NCBI RefSeq assembly: GCF_048564905.1
Contig: NW_027328741.1
Span: 1,240,001 to 1,304,000 of the forward strand
Length of the DNA: 64,000 nucleotides
Direction of reading: 5' to 3'
Source of the DNA: Vicugna pacos
Lineage: Eukaryota > Chordata > Mammalia > Artiodactyla > Camelidae
In this document: piece by piece, positions 1 through 10,887 of the stretch
Numbering within the stretch: position 1 is the stretch's first letter
How the letters are laid out: every line of letters begins with the position of its first letter
Notes under the pieces: model-generated
What the model was told of the DNA's origin: nothing
What the model saw: only the letters and a program-made list of their open reading frames with translations
Database searches by the model: none
Position numbers and translations under genes: made by a program

Positions 1-307
1 TCATTCACGCGTCCCTCTGCATTATCTAGTCTGCTAAGGACTGAATTTTAGCCCTGATATTATCACATCCACTGAGTTTTCTGATATCTTTTGGCTCGTC
101 TTTAGACTTTCTCTTCCCCTTTTCTGGTATTCTGCCTTTTGTGATTCTGAGACCCTTTTGTTCTTCAGTGTTTTCCTGACCTCCATTTTCAACACTTGGA
201 CTGCATAGCGTTTTGCAGTCTAGTTGTTTGAAAGCTTATCTTTTGGGCCTTCAATATCTTTGGAACTGAAATTGATACTTCCTATTTCTTTTACTGTACT
301 TCTTCAT
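1..307 (-). mobile_element. LINE-1 ORF1 remnant, N-terminal part, cut by window start
   Basis: Read on the minus strand, this is the lysine- and glutamate-rich N-terminal and coiled-coil part of an L1 ORF1. It starts at a possible ATG at 307-305 that encodes Met-Lys-Lys-Tyr-Ser-Lys-Arg-Asn. Its C-terminal domain would lie in the unit before the window. Confidence 0.75.
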
Positions 308-870
308 CTCTACTGGTCAGGTAATATCAGGTATTTAATGTAGATTTTTAGGGCTATGTTAAGTGAAAATTTTAGGCTCTTGTCTCTACACAATTCCAAG
401 GGATTTCTGTGAGGACAATTTCTCCTAGACATTGATGCCATATTCTCTTCCTGTGTGTTGTCTGGTATATCTCCAATTGCTGGTGTTGCATTTGTTGTGA
501 TGAACAACCCATACTATTTCGATTAGCATAACTTCATTTTGATTACGCTTATCTCACAATTCTTAAAGTGCGCAGGACACGGCCTCTTGTGGAAATGAGG
601 ATTCTAAAGGTTCTCAGCTCTGCATTCTGCTCTATGTCATTTTGGAGTGTTTCCAAAACAGCAAACTGAGAGTGCGCTTGTGCTTTGTAGTGCCACGGGA
701 ATGTCCCAATGAAAGCAGTTCTTCCCAGAGCTTCTCTGTCTACTGAAACAACAGTGGAAGCACATCCATGGATGTCACACATCAGGGCCTGCTGGAATGA
801 TCCCGCAGACCGACCTTGGTGTCTTCGCTGCCGTACTGTGCCGGTGCCATCCAAAATGTAGCATCCGATT
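308..870. other. AT-rich stretch next to L1, with a TG-run length marker
   Basis: I see no recognisable gene. On the minus strand this lies upstream of the L1 ORF1, so it could be L1 5' UTR, but I see no sequence match that proves it. The run TGTGTGTTG at 452-460 is two bases longer in C3, C5 to C9, C12 and C13, and is a useful copy marker. A minus-strand frame of 101 codons at 854-549 is open in all twelve full units but resembles no family I know. A 14-bp perfect palindrome lies at 762-775. Confidence 0.6.
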
Positions 871-1368
871 TTGGGAGATAGTGCTGAAGGAAATGCTTCC
901 TCTTCTCACGCTGTGGACTTGGACCACTCTACCTTGTCCTATAATCCTTGTGGCACGGGTGCACGAAGGCCACCACAGAGCTGTTGCGCATCCTGTGCCT
1001 CAAACCAAATCATAATCCCAGCCCAGGTTATGAATGTAGCAGATCCTAAGGCTTTTCATTCTGATTTCAAACCCAAGGCCCCCTGGATCCCTCAGACCAG
1101 ATGCACGATAGCTCTGAATCAGCCCCACACGTGCTCTATTGGCAAAATGCCCAATTGGTCCCTGGTCCTGCAGATGCACTGGGTGTGGCCATGGGACAGA
1201 TCGGTAACCTCAACCGCGCGACCAGTGTGTTTGATTTATCATTGGTACACTGTTCGGTTTGCTCTCTTGATTAGACCCACCACATCCCACAACGCACTCC
1301 AGATCCCTGAGACTCAGCATATGCCATCAACCGTAGCCCTATACCTCACTTACCGATGCCCCTGCTAA
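871..1368 (+). other. 165-codon open frame, open in all 12 units, probably not a gene
   Basis: Equivalent frames start at 6161, 11453, 16740, 22032, 27322, 32612, 37902, 43193, 48483, 53774 and 59063, and none is interrupted. The translation is rich in Ser, Thr, Pro, Cys and Trp and has no domain I recognise. Most differences between copies change the amino acid (for example residue 47 is Ile, Thr or Asn; Cys-Leu-Ile or Trp-Leu-Ile; His or Arg before Met-Pro-Ser). Few are silent, for example CAG to CAA before ATGCAC. That is what unselected DNA would show. The frame is most simply open because the copies are young. Confidence 0.35.
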
Positions 1369-1887
1369 CTGTAATTTGGCATCACGGATCTTGGTCTCAG
1401 AATCAACTGTGGGGATATATTGCACTGGTTTCTTTGAGTTCTGTCAGCCAAGCATCTGCTGTGCACTCTTGTAAATCTCAGCACATCACCTTCAATCTCA
1501 TGCCTCCTGTCCACTTGAGAGGGTGCGTCCAATTTAAACAGGGTTTCACCCTTGTTGTTCAGACCCTGCCCTGTTTTCCATTCCCTGCTTTGCCTTCTCC
1601 TGCTTCCAGGTGTCCTGAGGCCTCATCCTGTCTTTGGAAGTAACAGACCTCTGTTCGGCAACTGTCCTGTGCTAAAGGCTGGGTGAGTGGAGTTTTACAT
1701 TTCTCTGTACAAGGGAGCACGTGAGTGCAGGTTGCACTTCTTCTCTGCCAACTGGGCATCGATGAATCAACACTATCCAGATACATTTCACAGAAATGTG
1801 ATATTTGCTTAGCTCTTTGTTTCTATACAGCCGTGGTGGGAGGGGTTGTCCAAAGAAAACTGTTTTGACATTGTGTTTATATCTCAT
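1369..1887. other. Unrecognised segment with overlapping short frames
   Basis: Short frames exist on both strands (plus 1356-1643; minus 1786-1559 and 1887-1672), but they overlap each other and vary in length between units. The plus strand has a possible acceptor (TCCTGCTTCCAG near 1599-1610) and a possible donor (GGCTGG before GTGAGTGG near 1682). Two isolated matches of this kind are expected by chance. Confidence 0.4.
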
Positions 1888-2965
1888 TTGCAGTCTTTAA
1901 GAATTTTAACAGAATTCATTTCCATGTTTTGAGAGTTATACGAAAATGAAGTTATTTTTTGAAACACACTAAATCGACCTAGAAGCCAGACTTGTCACTT
2001 TTGGTAACATTTTGTCAGCTCTACGGAAAACCTAGACAGATAGAATGCAAACTAGCAGTCCAAACTGTTAAAGGGGTCATATCAGCTCTTTACGGTTGAA
2101 GCCTCCGAGACCAACAGGAACCATGAAATAACTATTGGAAACATGAAATAACCCCCAACCTTGGATACACTTGGGCATGTGGTGCCTTTTAGTCCTATTT
2201 GTCACTGACTGGCCAATGTTGGCATTTCAAGGGGTAACATCCCTCTCTAGGAAAATACAAGAGGAAAAAAACCAAATATATACATTTAGGTTTGAATCCA
2301 AAAGCACCTAGAGGCATTATAGCTAGGAGAACCCTGCTGCAGTTATGCTTGTCTATGGAGAACCAGGTGTTCTTCTATCAGTGATGAGAACAGTTAATCT
2401 TCCGATCATGTTGGGTAAAGCCATTTAACGCAACCAAGTCTGCACCCACATGATATAGTGCCCCCGGGGGCTTGACTCAAGTGAAAGACGATTTACATAA
2501 GCTGTGTCTTTAATGTCATTGGCGACTTTTACAGTACACTTCACTTTCTGACTTGTACTATTTACCTATACTGTCTTGAAAAACTGAGGCCTAATACAGA
2601 TTCAAGTTCAATCAAATATTCCAATCACTTACCACACTCCCTTCACCCCAGGGAAGACATAAACACAACATTTGCTGAATCTAGCGGAAGGCCATCGTTT
2701 CTAGGTGTGAGCTAAGTATTCAATTCCTATCTATTTCAGCCGAGACTATTTGACCTTTAAGGAATTCACTGTTGTTCACAGAGTGTGAAGCTGGAGGAAC
2801 TCTGATTCTAGGAGGGACTTGCACTTCTCCTAATGGCTTCATTGCCGCTCAGGTACTGAACCTTCAAAATGGATGCGTGAGTGGAGGGGAGGGAAGGGCA
2901 AGTGCTTGCTAGCTAGGCCCAAACCTGGGAAAAGGCTTACCTGGGCTTGGTGAATTTTGGTCTGA
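1888..2965. other. About 1.1 kb with no open frame of 60 codons, non-coding
   Basis: No frame of 60 or more codons occurs here in C1, and the matching interval is empty in almost all other units. I recognise no transposon. This interval holds the GC palindrome at 2460-2471, the AT-rich run CCAAATATATACATTT near 2271, and several of the copy-specific change clusters. Confidence 0.7.
2460..2471. promoter_or_regulatory. Perfect 12-bp GC palindrome, GCCCCCGGGGGC
   Basis: The site occurs once per unit, about 2.46 kb in, and I found it unchanged in every complete unit (for example near 7750, 13043, 18329 and 23621). It sits in AT-rich non-coding DNA. It resembles AP-2-type GCC(N)GGC sites, but protein binding is only a guess. 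Confidence 0.35.
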
Positions 2966-3627
2966 ATGGCTTGGGAAGGCCCCTTGGGACGTGTGGATCC
3001 TCACGACCTCTTCCAAGAACAGGAGCGTTTTGATCATCTCTGCCATCTCTTCTCTTGCACACGTCAGGGACCTTGGACCCGTTCTTGGAGAAGAGAATTG
3101 AGGAACTTCCTCAAGTCCACGTTGGCACTCCGTATGTTTCTGCCAGTATCAGCGAGGTTCAATATGTCTCCTGAATGTCTTTTGAGCCTGGTATCCTCTA
3201 CAGCTGTCTCCACGCCAGTATTCTCCATTGGAGCAGAACATCTCTCATCCATGTGTTCGCATCTCTCCTCAATCCGTGCCGCCAGATTTTCGGCCAGGTT
3301 CTCTTCGTGACTCCCCTAAAGTCGACTTCACCAGGACTGGGCAAGTCTGAAAGTACCTCGGAGCCTCACCAGTAAGCTGATGACAGGCAGATCTTCCACT
3401 GTCTGCCCTTTCAGGTTCTGGAAACTGACCTGTGAACTCAGGTCTTTGGGCAGCAGAAGTATCTCGAACTTACACAGCTTCCCGGACCAAACACCTAAGC
3501 CAAGCTCCACAGAGGCCTGCAGCCCCTCCATCACACTGATCCACCCACAGAACTCGGCCCGGTTACCTAGGATCCAACAGCCACAACAAGCCTCGTGGAA
3601 CACACCAACATTCCACCTGGAATCCAA
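2941..3627 (-). pseudogene. Gene-like segment of unknown origin, with a good splice-donor match
   Basis: Two minus-strand frames, 3627-3328 (99 codons) and 3252-3064 (62 codons), lie in the same reading frame, separated by stops. The first is hydrophobic and Leu/Val-rich. The second is charged and helix-like (Glu-Glu-Arg-Cys-Glu-His-Met-Asp-Glu-Arg; later Leu-Arg-Lys-Phe-Leu-Asn-Ser-Leu-Leu-Gln-Glu). In another frame, an open stretch from about 3061 runs to CCCAG at 2945-2941, followed by GTAAGCC, a good 5' splice-site match. A second GT match (CTG before GTGAGG) lies at 3370. Most other units keep the same layout: 8917-8354, 14206-13643, 19496-18933, 24788-24225, 30078-29515, 40658-40095, 56530-55967 and 61819-61256. 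C7, C9 and C10 are shortened. I do not recognise the family; it may be a captured fragment of a host gene or chance. Confidence 0.35.
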
Positions 3628-3740
3628 CCGGTAACTGCCATCCCCAATGACTGCTGCATCTTGTCAGTGTTGGGGGAGGGGCTGCATCCGAAGAGAGGTT
3701 CCTAAAGTAAATGTGGTTCTGCCCACTAGCGTCCCATGGG

Positions 3741-3876
3741 CCTTTCTTCTTCCCTCTTTCCTTTTGTTCAGATCTGTATGCACAGTACCAATGGAGAGAA
3801 GTGTGTCCCTTTTCAGTTGAAGGTTTCACACGTCTTTAAACTTTCTAAGAGTTCACAGTACACAGAGACCCAGTAA
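3741..3876 (+). other. Pyrimidine tract with AG, followed by a 34-codon open frame
   Basis: A run of about 30 pyrimidine-rich bases at 3741-3769 ends in CAG at 3769-3771, a good 3' splice-site shape. From 3772 a frame reads Ile-Cys-Met-His-Ser-Thr-Asn-Gly-Glu-Lys-Cys and stops with TAA at 3874-3876. The tract is present in all full units, with a T to A change in C8 near 40789. There is no matching plus-strand exon upstream, so this is weak evidence for a transcript. Confidence 0.3.
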
Positions 3877-4689
3877 AGGAGACTTATGTTCCTATAATAT
3901 CCGTACAACCGGAATACATATGCGTCGCATGATTTCTGCTGAAAAACCCACACTCTCAGGACATGGATCTATTTGTTTCATGGGGGCTGAAATTCCAAGA
4001 AATGAAACCAACCCCAATGTGCACTTTACTGTCTGTCTCTTTTGCTCTTAGTACACTTTGGCAGAGCTACTTGCCTTTGTTATAGGCTTCTTACAATTCT
4101 TCTCTACGTAGCGTAGAATATGGCATTCCTTCATCCTGTTGGAAGACATACAAGACTACATCACGGACTAGGAAACCATTGGATTCCAAATCGGCATTTG
4201 GGTGAGGTCACGATATGCTCTTATGAATCTATATTTACGAATATGAATGCACGCCTCTGATTTCCGAATACAAGTGTGCTGAGTACATGCAAGCCGCAAT
4301 ACTGGGTCGATGCGTGCTGAAAGATCCTTGACATCACCTTGAGTATTTTCTTTTGAATAATCATGTTTCCCATGGTATATGTCAGCCAACCGTACCATTT
4401 TGGTGCATGTTTGTTGGTTTGATTCTTTGTTGGTCTGCTTCTCGCTTGTTTTGCAAACACGTCAGGACATGCATCTCTCCTTTCGCTTCAAACAGAGAGT
4501 CAAATAAGCTGATTCACTTAAGAGAGTGCTTCCAATCACCTATGATTTCCTGCTTCCCTCTCCAATCTTTAAGGTTTTGATGTCCTCCTTGCCTTCTTCT
4601 TGTTTCTTCTTTGCCACTCAGGCTCTTCTTGCATTTCCAATAATGGTTTTCTTCTTTCCATTTCATCTTGCTGCTTTTCTATTCTGGGG
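3877..4689. other. AT-rich stretch downstream (minus sense) of L1 ORF1, unrecognised
   Basis: Overlapping 68-79-codon frames on both strands (for example minus 4398-4168 and 4460-4221) recur in every unit but resemble nothing I know. In minus sense this follows the end of L1 ORF1. The purine-rich part (plus-strand pyrimidines at about 4580-4680) could be L1 inter-ORF spacer. I do not see the start of L1 ORF2, so the L1 end is not fixed. CTACGTAG at 4104-4111 is a short palindrome. Confidence 0.5.
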
Positions 4690-5597
4690 AGTATTCTCAA
4701 CCTTCCTTTTAGAAGAAGTTTTGAACTGCTGAATTCTTTTATGATTTGCCGGTCTGTGGATTGCTCTAGCTCTGCCGTTATTAGAAATGGTGGTCATGTG
4801 GCATAGGCTACCCTAGGTGGCAGCCTTTGGCCATTCAGGATATGGTCTGTGTCCTGGCACTCCTCCCTGTCCTGCAATATTGCTGCCGAGTTATAAGCTG
4901 AAACCCCTCTGGAGGTTCCCTTGTGACTATGTTGTTTCCTCCAGGTGCATTTTAAATCACTGTGATATTCGTGAAATTTGTTGATTGGAATCATACTGCT
5001 GTTGGTAGGTCTATTGGGATTCCACCTCCTTTGGATGCTGTGTAACTCCTGAATTCGCATAGATGATTTTTTCTTGGCTTTCAACAAGTTTCAGTCTGAT
5101 ATTTCTACAGATAAATTTTCTTACATATTTTATTTCTTTATCTCTTGCTTTTCCATCTGGGACTCTTATGATTTCTAGTCTTTCATGCCCTGTCTTAACC
5201 CAGGATACAACAGCATTATTTTCATTGTTTTGCACTTGCTTTCCTATGTCCGAATCTGACCAAGGGATTTCTGTTCCCCTGTCTTCACAGTCATTCACGC
5301 GTCCCTCTGCATTATCTAGTCTGCTAAGGACTGAATTTTAGCCCTGATATTATCACATCCACTGAGTTTTCTGATATCTTTTGGCTCGTCTTTAGACTTT
5401 CTCTTCCCCTTTTCTGGTATTCTGCCTTTTGTGATTCTGAGACCCTTTTGTTCTTCAGTGTTTTCCTGACCTCCATTTTCAACACTTGGACTGCATAGCG
5501 TATTGCAGTCTAGTTGTTTGGAAGCTTATCTTTTGGGCCTTCAATATCTTTGGAACTGAAAATGGTACTTCCTATTTCTTTTACTGTACTTCTTCAT
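4690..5597 (-). mobile_element. LINE-1 ORF1 remnant (antisense), C1/C2 junction, reference copy
   Basis: About 300 codons' worth of L1 ORF1 lies on the minus strand, broken over several frames. ORF1p is the RNA-binding chaperone of L1 and is normally about 300-370 residues. The frame at 5298-5011 has the linker pattern Glu-Asp-Arg-Gly-Thr-Glu-Ile, then Asn-Asn-Glu-Asn-Asn, then Ile-Ile-Arg-Val-Pro-Asp-Gly, comparable to ELEDR..EI, KKNE.N and IIGIPEG in known L1s. The frame at 5087-4794 has NPNRPT, then KGT, SA..SA, LQ.R.E, LNG and PR..Y in order and spacing, matching the conserved C-terminal domain. The last part, near 4740-4690, resembles the LKEFS..KP end of ORF1. I see no ORF2. The unit boundary is arbitrary, so the element spans two units. 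Confidence 0.9.
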
Positions 5598-8500
5598 CTC
5601 TACTGGTCAGGTAATATCAGGTATTTAATGTAGATTTTTAGGGCTATGTTAAGTGAAAATTTTAGGCTCTTGTCTCTACACAATTCCAAGGGATTTCTGT
5701 GAGGACAATTTCTCCTAGACATTGATGCCATATTCTCTTCCTGTGTGTTGTCTGGTATATCTCCAATTGCTGGTGTTGCATTTGTTGTGATGAACAACCC
5801 ATACTATTTCGATTAGCATAACTTCATTTTGATTACGCTTATCTCACAATTCTGAAAGTGCGCAGGACACGGCCTCTTGTGGAAATGAGGATTCTAAAGG
5901 TTCTCAGCTCTGCATTCTGCTCTATGTCATTTTGGAGTGTTTCCAAAACAGCAAACTGAGAGTGCGCTTGTGCTTTGTAGTGCCACGGGAATGTCCCAAT
6001 GAAAGCAGTTCTTCCCAGAGCTTCTCTGTCTACTGAAACACCAGTGGAAGCACATCCATGGATGTCACAAATCAGGGCCTGCTGGAATGATCCCGCAGAC
6101 CGACCTTGGTGTCCTCGCTGCCGTACCGTGCCGGTGCCATCCAAAATGTAGCATCCGATTTTGGGAGATAGTGCTGAAGGAAATGCTTCCTCTTCTCACG
6201 CTGTGGACTTGGACCACTCTACCTTGTCCTATCATCCTTGTGGCACGGGTGCACGAAGGCCACCACAGAGCTGTTGCGCATCCTGTGCCTCAAACCAAAC
6301 CATAATCCCAGCCCAGGTTATGAATGTAGCAGATCCTAAGGCTTTTCATTCTGATTTCAAACCCAAGGCACCCTGGATCCCTCAGACCAGATGCACGATA
6401 GCTCTGATTCAGCCCCACACGTGCTCTATTGGCAAAATGCCCAATTGGTCCCTGGTCCTGCAGATGCACTGGGTGTGGCCATGGGACATATCGGTAATCT
6501 CAACCGCGCGACCAGTGTGGTTGATTTATCATTGGTACACTGTTCGGTTTGCTCTCTTGATTAGACCCACCACATCCCACAACGCACTCCAGATCCCTGA
6601 GACTCAGCATATGCCATCAACCGTAGCCCTATACCTCACTTACCGATGCCCCTGCTAACTCTAATTTGGCATCACGGATCTTAGTCTCAGAATCAACTGT
6701 GGGGATATTTTGCGCTGGTTTCTTTGAGTTCTGTCAGCCAAGCATCTGCTGTGCACTCTTGTAAATCTCAGCACATCACCTTCAATCTCATGCCTCCTGT
6801 CCGCTTGAGAGGGTGCGTCCAAGTTAAACAGAGTTTCACCCTTGTTGGTCAGACCCTGCACTGGTTTCCATTCCCTGCTTTGCCTTCTCCTGCTTCCAGG
6901 TGTCCTGAGGCCTCATCCTGTCTTTGGAAGTAACAGACCTCTCTTCGGCAAGTGTCCTGTGCCAAAGGCTGGGTGAGTGGAGTTTTACATTTCTCTGTAC
7001 AAGGGAGCGCGTGAGTGCAGGTTGCACTTCTTCTCTGCCAACTGGGCATCGATGAATCAACACTATCCAGATACATTTCACAGAAATGTGATATTTGCTT
7101 AGCTCTTGGTTTCTATACAGCCGTGGTGGGAGGGGTTGTCCAAAGAAACCTGTTTTGTCATTGTGTTGATATCTCATTTGCAGTCTTTAAGAATTTTAAC
7201 AGAATTCATTTCCATGTTTTGGGAGTTATACGAAAATGAAGTTATTTTTTGAAACACACTAAATCGACCTAGAAGCCAGACTTGTCAATTTTGGTAACAT
7301 TGTGTCAGCTCTACGGAAAAACTAGACAGATAGAATGCAAACTAGCAGTCCAAACTGTTAAAGGGGTCATGTCAGCTCTTTACGGTTGAAGCCTCCGAGA
7401 CCAACAGGAACCATGAAATAACTATTGGAAACATGAAATAACCCCCAACCTTGGATACACTTGGGCATGTGGTGCCCTTTAGTCCTATTTGTCACCTACT
7501 GGCCAATGTTGGCATTTCAAGGGGTAACATCCCTCTCTAGGAAAATACAAGAGGAAACAAACCAAATATATACATTTAGGTTTGAATCCAAAAGCACCTA
7601 GAGGCATTATAGCTAGGAGAACCCTGCTGCAGTTATGCTTGTCTATGGAGAACCAGGTGTTCTTCTATCAGTGATGAGAACAGTTAATCTTCCGATCATG
7701 TTGGGTAAAGCCATTTAACGCAACCAAGTCTGCACCCACATGATATAGTGCCCCCGGGGGCTTGACTCAACTGAAAGACGATCCACATAAGCTGTGTCTT
7801 TAATGTCATTGGCGACTTTTACAGTACACTTCACTTTCTGACTTGTACTATTTACCTATACTGTCTTGAAAAACTGAGGCCTAATACAGATTCAAGTTCA
7901 GTCAAAGATTCCCCTCACTTACCACACTCCCTTCACCCCAGGGAAGACATAAACACAAGATTTTCTGAATCTAGCGGAAGGCCATCGTTTCTAGGTGTGA
8001 GCTAACTATTCAATTCCTATCTATATCAGCCGAGACTATTTGACCTTTAAGGAGTTCACTGTTTTTCACAGAGTGTGAAGCTGGAGGAACTCTGATTCTA
8101 GGAGGGACTTGCCCTTCTCCTAATGGCTTCATTGCCGCTCAGGTACTGAACCTTCAAAATGGATGCGTGAGTGGAGGGGAGGGAAGGGCAAGTGCTTGCT
8201 AGCTAGGCCCAAACCTGGGAAAAGGCTTACCTGGGCTTGGTGAATTTTGGTCTGAATGGCTTGGGAAGGCCCCTTGGGACGTGTGGATTCTCACGACCTC
8301 TTCCAAGAACAGGAGCGTTTTGATCATCTCTGCCATCTCTTCTCTTGCACACGTCAGGGACCTTGGACCCGTTCTTGGAGAAGAGAATTGAGGAACTTCC
8401 TCAAGTCCACGTTGGCACTCCGTATGTTTCTGCCAGTATCAGCGAGGTTCAATATGTCTCCTGAATGTCTTTTGAGCCTGGTATCCTCTACAGCTGTCTC

Positions 8501-10580
8501 CACGCCAGTATTCTCCATTGGAGCAGAACATCTCTCATCCATGTGTTCGCATCTCTCCTCAATCCGTGCAGTCAGCTTTTCGGCCAGCTTCTCCTCGTGA
8601 CTCCCCTAAAGTCGACTTCACCAGGACTGGGCAAGTCTGAAAGTACCTCGGAGCCTCACCAGTAAGCTGATGACAGGCAGATCTTCCACTGTCTGCCCTT
8701 TCAGGTTCTGGAAACTGACCTGTGAACTCAGGTCTTTGGGCAGCAGTAGTATCTCGAACTTACACAGCTTCCCGGAACAAACACCTAAGCCAAGCTCCAC
8801 AGAGGCCTGCAGCCCCTCCATCACACTGATCCACCCACAGAACTCGGCCCGGTTACCTAGGATCCAACAGCCACAACAAGCCTCGTGGAACACACCAACA
8901 TTCCACCTGGAATCCAACCGGTAACTGCCATCCCCAATGGCTGCTGCATCTTGTCAGTGTTGGGGGAGGGGCTGCATCCGACGAGAGGTTCCTAAAGTAA
9001 ATGTGGTTCTGCCCACTAGCGTCCCATGGGCCTTTCTTCTTCCCTCTTTCCTTTTGTTCAGATCTGTATGCACAGTACCAATGGAGAGAAGTGTGTCCCT
9101 TTTCAGTTGAAGGTTTCACACGTCTTTAAACTTTCTAAGAGTTCACAGTACACAGAGACCCAGTAAAGGAGACTTATGTTCCTATAATATCCGTACAACC
9201 GGAATACATATGCGTCGCATGATTTCTGCTGAAAAACCCACACTCTCAGGACATGGATCTATTTGTTTCATGGGGGCTGAATTTCCAAGAAATGAAACCA
9301 ACCCCAATGTGCACTTTACTGTCTGTCTCTTTTGCACTTAGTACACTTTGGCAGAGCTACTTTCCTTTGTTATAGGCTTCTTACAATTCTTCTCTACGTA
9401 GCGTAAAATATGGCATTCCTTCATCCTGTTGGAAGTCATACAAGACTACATCACGGACTAGGAATTCAGTGGATTCCAAATCGGCATTTGGGTGAGGTCA
9501 CGATATGCTCTTATGAATCTATATTTACGAATATGAATGCACGCCTCTGATTTCCGAATACAAGTGTGCTGAGTACATGCAAGCCGCAATACTGGGTCGA
9601 TGCGTGCTGAATGATCCTTGACATCACCTTGAGTATTTTCTTTTGAATAATCATGTTTCCCATGGTATATATCAGCCAACCGTACCAATTTGGTGCATGT
9701 TTGTTGGTTTGATTCTTTGTTGGTCTGCTTCTCGCTTGTTTTGCAAACACGTCAGGACATGCATCTCTCCTTTCGCTTCAAACAGAGAGTCAAATAAGCT
9801 GATTCACTTAAGAGAGTGCTTCCAATCACCTAAGATTTCCTGCTTCCCTCTCCAATCTTTAAGGTTTTGATGTCCTCCTTGCCTTCTTCTTGTTTCTTCT
9901 TTGCCACTCATGCTCTTCTTGCATTTCCAATAATGGTTTTCTTCTTTCCATTTCATCTTGCTGCTTTTCTATTCCGGGGAGTGTTCTCAACCTTCCTTTT
10001 AGAAGAAGTTTTGAACTGCTGAATTCTTTTATGATTTGCCGGTCTGTGGATTGCTCTAGCTCTGCCGTTATTAGAAATTGTGGTCATGTGGCATAGGCTA
10101 CCCTAGGTGGCAGCCTTTGGCCATTCAGGATATGGTCTGTGTCCTGGCACTCCTCCCTGGCCTGCAATATTGCTGCCGAGTTATAAGCTGAAACCCCTCT
10201 GGAGGTTCCCTTGTGACTATGTTGTTTCCTCCAGGTGCATTTTAAATCACTGTGATATTCGTGAACTTTGTTGATTGGAATCATACAGCTGCTTGTAGGT
10301 CTATTGGGATTCCACCTCCTTTGGATGCTGTGTAATTCCTGAATTCGCATAGATGATTTTTTCTTGGCTTTCAACAAGTTTCAGTCTGATATTTCTACAG
10401 ATAAATTTTCAGACATATTTTATTTCTTTATCTCTTGCTTTTCCATCTGGGACTCTTATGAATTCTAGTCTTTCATGCCCTGTCTTAACCCAGGATACAA
10501 CAGCAATATTTTCATTGTTTTGCACTTGCTTTCCTATGTCCGAATCTGACCGAGGGATTTCTGTTCCCCTGTCTTCACAG
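5291..10580. repeat. Repeat unit C2
   Basis: This copy is 5290 bp with the short TG run. Its 3' half pairs with C4: both have GCAGTAGTATCTC (near 8743), CCGGAACAAACACC (near 8771) and GAATTCAGTGG (near 9463), which no other copy shows. Private changes include GTATTGCAG near 5502 and GCAGTCAGC near 8568. Confidence 0.97.
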
Positions 10581-10887
10581 TTATTCACGCGTCCCTCTGC
10601 ATTATCTAGTCTGCTAAGGACTGAATTTTAGCCCTGATATTATCACATCCACTGAGTTTTCTGATATCTTTTGGCTCGTCTTTAGACTTTCTCTTCCGCT
10701 TTTCTGGTATTCTGCCTTTTGTGATTCTGAGACCCTTTTGTTCTTCAGTGTTTTCCTGACCTCCATTTTCAACACTTGGACTGCATAGCGTTTTGCAGTC
10801 TAGTTGTTTGGAAGCTTATCTTTTGGGCCTTCAATATCTTTGGAACTGAAAATGGTACTTCCTATTTCTTTTACTGTACTTCTTCAT
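9980..10887 (-). mobile_element. LINE-1 ORF1 remnant, C2/C3 junction
   Basis: This is the same antisense fragment. The C-terminal-domain frame at 10377-10084 is open. The linker block near 10590-10300 is not a single open frame here, unlike at the C1/C2 and C3/C4 junctions. Confidence 0.88.

Larger units (their letters stand above)
1..5290. repeat. Repeat unit C1
   Basis: This copy is 5290 bp. Its TG run at 452-460 is the short form. Its 5' half is closest to C4, sharing the codon for Ile at residue 47 of the 165-codon frame. Its 3' half is closest to C3, sharing the GCCAGATTTTCGGCC version near 3280 and GAAACCATTGG near 4171. It has a private cluster of changes at about 2490-2640. The left edge is cut by the window, so the preceding unit is unseen. 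Confidence 0.97.

Noticed and set aside
452-460. Microsatellite in the TG run
   Set aside because: Only four to five TG steps with a single two-base difference between units. It is a useful copy marker but too short to call a microsatellite.
549-1900. LTR or other endogenous retrovirus piece
   Set aside because: I see no terminal repeats, primer-binding site or retroviral protein motif in any frame. L1 5' UTR remains a possibility for part of this region but is unproven.
2271-2286. TATA-type promoter at CCAAATATATACATTT
   Set aside because: AT-rich DNA of this kind occurs by chance, and there is no initiator, gene start or conserved spacing to support it.
4168-4460. Start of L1 ORF2 after ORF1
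   Set aside because: Minus-strand frames here do not show the endonuclease start pattern (no LNVNGL or QETH-like stretch), so I did not extend the L1 annotation to this part.
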